NCBI GenBank assembly: GCA_023458855.1
Contig: JAEWWQ010000421.1
Span: 1-11,141, forward strand
Reading direction: 5' to 3'
DNA length: 11,141 nt
DNA from: Bacillota bacterium
GTDB taxonomy: Bacteria; Bacillota; Clostridia; Lachnospirales; Lachnospiraceae
Part shown: positions 8,312 through 11,141 of the stretch, one piece after another
How the letters are laid out: every line of letters starts with the position of its first letter
How positions within the stretch are numbered: the stretch's first letter is position 1
Program-made: the position numbers and the translations under genes
The notes under the pieces: model-generated
Told to the model about the DNA's origin: nothing
Database searches by the model: none
What the model saw: only the letters and a program-made list of their open reading frames with translations

Positions 8312-8344
8312 TGGGGTGTCGTAAGAAGAGTGTGCGGCACCCTA
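8312..8344 (+). promoter_or_regulatory. Intercistronic mRNA hairpin between binding protein and rhaM
   Basis: Bases 8312-8321 pair with 8335-8344 as a 10-bp stem with two G-U pairs (core GGGTGTCG against CGGCACCC) around a 13-base loop. No T-run follows, so it is not a canonical terminator. It sits directly after the binding-protein gene and 13 bases before the rhaM Shine-Dalgarno sequence (8357-8363). Such hairpins often protect the 3' end of binding-protein mRNA and keep its level above that of neighbouring genes. This role is inferred. Confidence 0.6.
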
Positions 8345-8373
8345 ATGGTATGTAAAAAGGAGGTAATGATGAT

Positions 8374-8685
8374 ATGCAAAAAGGATTTAAAATGAAATTA
8401 TACCAAGGACAAGAGGCGGAATATGTAAAAAGACATATTGAACTTTGGCCGGAAATGAAAGAGATGATACATAAGCACGGAGGAAAAAATTACAGTATAT
8501 TTTTAGATGAAGAAACCTCAACATTGTTTGGGTATATCGAAATAGAAAATGAGGATCTTTGGGTAAAGGGTGCAGACACAGCGATTAACCGTAAATGGTG
8601 GGATTATATGGCGGACATTATGGAAACCAATCCGGATAACAGCCCGGTGAGCGTGGATTTACCAATGGTATTTCATTTAGAATAG
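8374..8685 (+). CDS. rhaM: L-rhamnose mutarotase (RhaM)
   Basis: RhaM interconverts the alpha and beta anomers of L-rhamnose in the cytoplasm and so feeds the isomerase. The protein has 103 residues against 104 in E. coli and aligns along its length: RHIELWPEM (20-28), HGGKNYSIFLD (35-45), RKWWDYMADIM (73-83) and TNPDNSPVS (85-93). H21 matches the E. coli catalytic His22, and Y40, W75 and W76 match the active-site aromatic residues. A strong AAGGAGG at 8357-8363 lies ten bases before the ATG. An ATG at 8366 is in another frame. It is the last gene of the transport operon and the best evidence that the transporter carries rhamnose. No clear terminator is visible in the 20 bases before the convergent regulator gene. 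Confidence 0.96.
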   Translation: MQKGFKMKLYQGQEAEYVKRHIELWPEMKEMIHKHGGKNYSIFLDEETSTLFGYIEIENEDLWVKGADTAINRKWWDYMADIMETNPDNSPVSVDLPMVFHLE

Positions 8686-8705
8686 TTCAGTGTTGTCGAT
8701 TGTTT

Positions 8706-9611
8706 TTATAAAGTTCCATTTTGTTCATTGCGATATGCACGGGCACTTTTTTGATAATACCGCCTAAAAGCGGTTGAGAAGTGTTCTACAGAAGAATACC
8801 CCAGCTGATTGGCAATTTGGGTGATACTGTTAGAATTATCTGCAAGCAGAAGTAAAGCAGCTGACATTTTGGCTTCGGATTTCTTCTGCAAAAAAGTTTT
8901 ATCATAGTGCTCCTTTAGAAGGCGCTCCGTTTGTCTTGGACTAAGGCCGAGGCGGGCAGAAAGTGTTTCGAGAGTCAGGTCTTTGTATTCATATAAAAAA
9001 CTTTCTTCTATAATAATATATTTACGATCAAATAGATTAGAGGGTTCAAAGTGCACATTGGATCCTTTCTTATATCCCTCCAGGCGAACTTGTTCGGTAT
9101 TTTTGTATTCATAATTACGAATCAGTTTTACGATGAGCTGCTGTAACAGTGTCTCCACTTCAGTCATATATCCGGTATGCTGGTGCTCCAGCTCATAGAA
9201 TATAGACTGCAGTGCGGAATAGATATTCTGTGTGTCCTGCCCGTACCAAAAAAAAGTTTTTTCAAATAAGGATACGAAGTCTTCGTTTTCCGGCCTGTTG
9301 TAGGAGGTATACTTTTTTTCAAGTTTCAGATAGATGCAGTATTCAGTCATAGGATCTTTTTTATCAGGTGTTTGTTCATGCTCGATATGCGGTCCCGTAA
9401 TATAAAGGGTATTAGGCATTACTTCGTAACTGATATTATTGATACGGACTTTTCCGTGTCCGTAAGGAATGTAATGAATCTCATAACTATTGCGGCTGTG
9501 GCTGTGAAGCGGAATGGAACGTAAGAAACGTTCGAACACAATATTCAGTGCATAAAAAGCATAATTTCCGATAGAAAAGTGGATATTTAAATCCGTATAT
9601 CTGGTGCGCAT
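8706..9611 (-). CDS. AraC-family transcriptional regulator 2 with cupin-like sensor domain
   Basis: This 301-residue AraC-type regulator has an N-terminal cupin-like ligand domain: HSH at 36-38 followed by E44 and a Gly fits the cupin pattern HxH-x5-E-x6-G, with a further PHIEH near 74-78. The C-terminal DNA-binding part has two helix-turn-helix motifs, about 212-239 (LTLETLSARLGLSPRQ) and 261-294 (SITQIANQLGYSSVEHF). I chose ATG at 9611-9609 because AAGGGAGG at 9626-9619 sits seven bases upstream; an upstream ATG at 9692 would add 27 residues that include this ribosome binding site. It is divergent from the dehydrogenase/AKR genes and convergent on rhaM, so it most likely controls the dehydrogenase operon. 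The ligand is unknown. It differs clearly from regulator 1 in its sensor half. Confidence 0.9.
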   Translation of the reverse strand: MRTRYTDLNIHFSIGNYAFYALNIVFERFLRSIPLHSHSRNSYEIHYIPYGHGKVRINNISYEVMPNTLYITGPHIEHEQTPDKKDPMTEYCIYLKLEKKYTSYNRPENEDFVSLFEKTFFWYGQDTQNIYSALQSIFYELEHQHTGYMTEVETLLQQLIVKLIRNYEYKNTEQVRLEGYKKGSNVHFEPSNLFDRKYIIIEESFLYEYKDLTLETLSARLGLSPRQTERLLKEHYDKTFLQKKSEAKMSAALLLLADNSNSITQIANQLGYSSVEHFSTAFRRYYQKSARAYRNEQNGTL

Positions 9612-9631
9612 ACGAAAACCTCCCTTAGTAG

Positions 9632-9659
9632 AAAATCTGATATGAGCGTAACAGATTTT
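9632..9659. repeat. Inverted repeat in the leader of regulator 2
   Basis: AAAATCTG (9632-9639) and CAGATTTT (9652-9659) form a perfect 8-bp inverted repeat with a 12-base spacer. It begins six bases beyond the Shine-Dalgarno sequence of the minus-strand regulator (9626-9619). It could be an mRNA hairpin near the ribosome binding site or a protein-binding site for autoregulation; the sequence alone does not decide. Confidence 0.5.
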
Positions 9660-9702
9660 TAGAACAGGGTCAATTGAAATATGCGATAACACGACATAAA
9701 AA

Positions 9703-9754
9703 GTATTGAAATGTCAAGAAAATGTATTATAAAAAAATGGGAAAAAGATATAAT
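9703..9754 (+). promoter_or_regulatory. Candidate AraC-type operator and promoter of the dehydrogenase/AKR operon
   Basis: A perfect TATAAT lies at 9749-9754, giving a predicted start near 9761 and a leader of about 50 bases, but no good -35 is placed for it. Instead, GTATTGAAA (9703-9711) and GTATTATAA (9724-9732) form a 21-bp-spaced imperfect direct repeat, seven of nine identical. The second copy covers the -35 region, as expected for an activator-dependent promoter. An alternative pair is TTGAAA (9706-9711) with TATAAA (9728-9733), spacer 16. Confidence 0.45.
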
Positions 9755-9810
9755 GAAATCAATGATCGAGTTGGATTTTACAAGAAAATATTTTAATGGA
9801 GGGTATTACA

Positions 9811-10860
9811 ATGGCAAAGATGACAGGAGCAATTTTACCAGGAAACAGCACAGTGGAATTAAGAGAGTTTGATATCCCGACACCGGGTTTTGGTCAAGTG
9901 TTAGTGCAGACGAAAGCAACCACGATCTGCGGAAGCGACATCCGGTGTATTTACAGAGAGCATGTTGGAAAAGGACCGGAAGGATATATTCCGGGAATGA
10001 TCGCAGGACACGAACCATGCGGACAAATCGTAGAAGTGGGAGAAGGATTGAAACGCTTTAAAAAAGGAGACAGAGTTATTATTTATCATATTTCCGGCTG
10101 CGGTGTATGCAATGATTGCAGAAGAGGATACTATATCTCTTGTACCAGCGAACACAGAAAAGCATATGGCTGGCAGAGAGATGGAGGAATGGCACCATAT
10201 ATCTTAGCAGATGAAAAAGACTTGATTGCATTGCCGGATGAGCTTACCTATAAAGATGGCGCACAGGTTGCCTGCGGATTCGGTACGGTATATGAAGCAA
10301 TTGAAAAAATTGGTATCTGTGGTAATGATGCCGTATTGGTAACAGGACTTGGACCGGTCGGATTAGCTGCACTTATGCTTGCAAAAGCAATGGGCGCAAA
10401 TAAACTGATTGGTGTTGAAATGAATGATTATCGTATTGATCTGGCTAAAAAATTAGGTCTCGTAAATCATGTGTTCAAACCGGGCGCTGATACATTGGAA
10501 CAAATCTTGGCAGTGACTGGTGGAAAAGGTGTGGAACGTGCGATTGATGCAAGTGCTGCGGATCCGGGAAGACAGTTGGCAGTAAGAGCAACGCGCGAAT
10601 GGGGCAAAATAGCATTTGTAGGCGAAGGCGGAACAGTTACACTGAATCCGAGTCCTGATATGATTCACGGACAGAAGACAATTTATGGCTCATGGGTAAC
10701 CTCTCTTTGGAGAATGGAAGAACTGGTAGAACGCCTGGTACGCTGGAACATTCATCCGGAAGAGCTGATTACAGATGAATTCCCGTTAGAAAAAGCCGGA
10801 GAGGCATATGCGCTTATGGCTGGCGGAAATTGCGGTAAAGTAGCTGTTACATTTGAATAA
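9811..10860 (+). CDS. Zinc-dependent medium-chain alcohol/polyol dehydrogenase
   Basis: This is a cytoplasmic NAD(P)-dependent oxidoreductase of the zinc MDR family, 349 residues and full length. The catalytic zinc site is C40, H67 and E68 (AGHEPCG), with C155 in the position of the fourth ligand, as in alcohol dehydrogenases; sorbitol dehydrogenases usually have Glu there. The structural zinc cysteines are C97, C100, C103 and C111. The Rossmann motif is GLGPVG (179-184), and E203 at the end of the second strand favours NAD over NADP. ATG 9811 was chosen because GGAGGG at 9798-9803 lies seven bases upstream; the ATG at 9796 overlaps it. It is followed after 31 bases by an aldo/keto reductase. 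The substrate is not evident: lactaldehyde/propanediol, a sugar or a polyol are all possible. Database labels such as sorbitol or threonine dehydrogenase would be over-specific. Confidence 0.93.
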   Translation: MAKMTGAILPGNSTVELREFDIPTPGFGQVLVQTKATTICGSDIRCIYREHVGKGPEGYIPGMIAGHEPCGQIVEVGEGLKRFKKGDRVIIYHISGCGVCNDCRRGYYISCTSEHRKAYGWQRDGGMAPYILADEKDLIALPDELTYKDGAQVACGFGTVYEAIEKIGICGNDAVLVTGLGPVGLAALMLAKAMGANKLIGVEMNDYRIDLAKKLGLVNHVFKPGADTLEQILAVTGGKGVERAIDASAADPGRQLAVRATREWGKIAFVGEGGTVTLNPSPDMIHGQKTIYGSWVTSLWRMEELVERLVRWNIHPEELITDEFPLEKAGEAYALMAGGNCGKVAVTFE

Positions 10861-10891
10861 GCTTTTAAAGAAGAAATAGAGGAGGACAGAT

Positions 10892-11141
10892 ATGAGTAAT
10901 TTCGTGGATCCGGCACTGGTGTCAAAAAGAGTGCTGTATACAGGTGCAGAAATGCCTGGAGTGGGTCTTGGAACATTCGGATCAGATAAGTATAATCCAG
11001 AGCAGGTGTCAGAAGCAGTCTATGGCGCAATTAAAAGCGGCTATCGTCTGATAGACTGTGCATCGGTATATCAGAATGAAGATCAGATCGGTGAAGTATT
11101 AGAACGTATTTTTAAAGAAGGTGTTATCAAAAGAGAAGAAT
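10892..11141 (+). CDS. Aldo/keto reductase, N-terminal part, 3' end outside window
   Basis: The first 83 residues of an aldo/keto reductase, an NAD(P)H-dependent (beta/alpha)8-barrel enzyme that reduces aldehydes, aldoses or ketones. MPGVGLGTFG (21-30) is the typical first strand. GYRLIDCASVYQNEDQIG (50-67) contains D55 and Y60, the first two residues of the Asp-Tyr-Lys-His catalytic tetrad; the Lys and His lie beyond the window edge. The start has AGAGGAGG at 10878-10885, six bases upstream, and no terminator separates it from the dehydrogenase gene, so the two form an operon. Pairing with an MDR dehydrogenase suggests a two-step redox conversion. The substrate is unknown. Confidence 0.93.
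   Translation, partial: MSNFVDPALVSKRVLYTGAEMPGVGLGTFGSDKYNPEQVSEAVYGAIKSGYRLIDCASVYQNEDQIGEVLERIFKEGVIKREE

Noticed and set aside
8686..8705. Possible terminator between rhaM and regulator 2
   Set aside because: A short T-run is present near 8703-8707, but no stable inverted repeat precedes it on either strand.
10048..10061. Catabolite-response-like sequence TTGAAACGCTTTAA
   Set aside because: It lies inside the dehydrogenase coding region and is one base short of the cre spacing, so it does not fit the consensus.
1..11141. CRISPR arrays, insertion sequences, tRNA or rRNA genes, phage or defence genes
   Set aside because: No regular repeat-spacer array, transposase, inverted-repeat ends or RNA gene sequence was seen; the window is filled by metabolic, transport and regulatory genes.

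Overview
The window carries part of an L-rhamnose uptake and catabolism locus. It most likely comes from a low-GC anaerobic Firmicute of the Lachnospiraceae type. The reasons are AT-rich DNA (judged by eye), strong GGAGG-type ribosome binding sites before most genes, short gaps between genes, AraC-type control, and an RbsA-style high-affinity sugar ABC transporter beside rhaB/rhaA. The genus cannot be fixed from the sequence.

Layout: (1) 1-2046, + strand: the C-terminal part of rhamnulokinase (rhaB, cut by the left edge), then complete L-rhamnose isomerase (rhaA), ending in a hairpin terminator at 2063-2093. The terminator also serves the convergent gene on the other side. (2) 2138-2992, - strand: AraC-family regulator 1, divergent from the transport operon. 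The intergenic region at 2993-3246 holds a 21-bp-spaced direct repeat overlapping a good -35/-10 pair for the transport operon, and a promoter facing the regulator. (3) 3247-8685, + strand: a transport operon with a double-domain ATPase, two permeases, a lipoprotein sugar-binding protein, an intercistronic hairpin and L-rhamnose mutarotase (rhaM). (4) 8706-9611, - strand: AraC-family regulator 2, with a cupin-like sensor domain. (5) 9811-11141, + strand: a zinc-dependent medium-chain alcohol/polyol dehydrogenase and the start of an aldo/keto reductase (cut by the right edge), transcribed divergently from regulator 2.

Working model: the binding lipoprotein delivers the sugar (L-rhamnose by context) to the transporter. 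RhaM interconverts its anomers, RhaA isomerises it to L-rhamnulose, and RhaB phosphorylates that. The next enzyme, rhamnulose-1-phosphate aldolase, is not in the window. The dehydrogenase/AKR pair could handle lactaldehyde or interconvert a sugar, a polyol and a ketose, but its substrate cannot be read from sequence.

The enzymes and transporter belong to known families. The observations most worth following are: the same promoter geometry at the transport operon and the dehydrogenase operon (TATT half-sites 21 bp apart, the second 24 bp before the -10); a charged, probably helical tail of about 95 residues on the second permease; and an AKR plus Zn-dehydrogenase module with its own AraC regulator.
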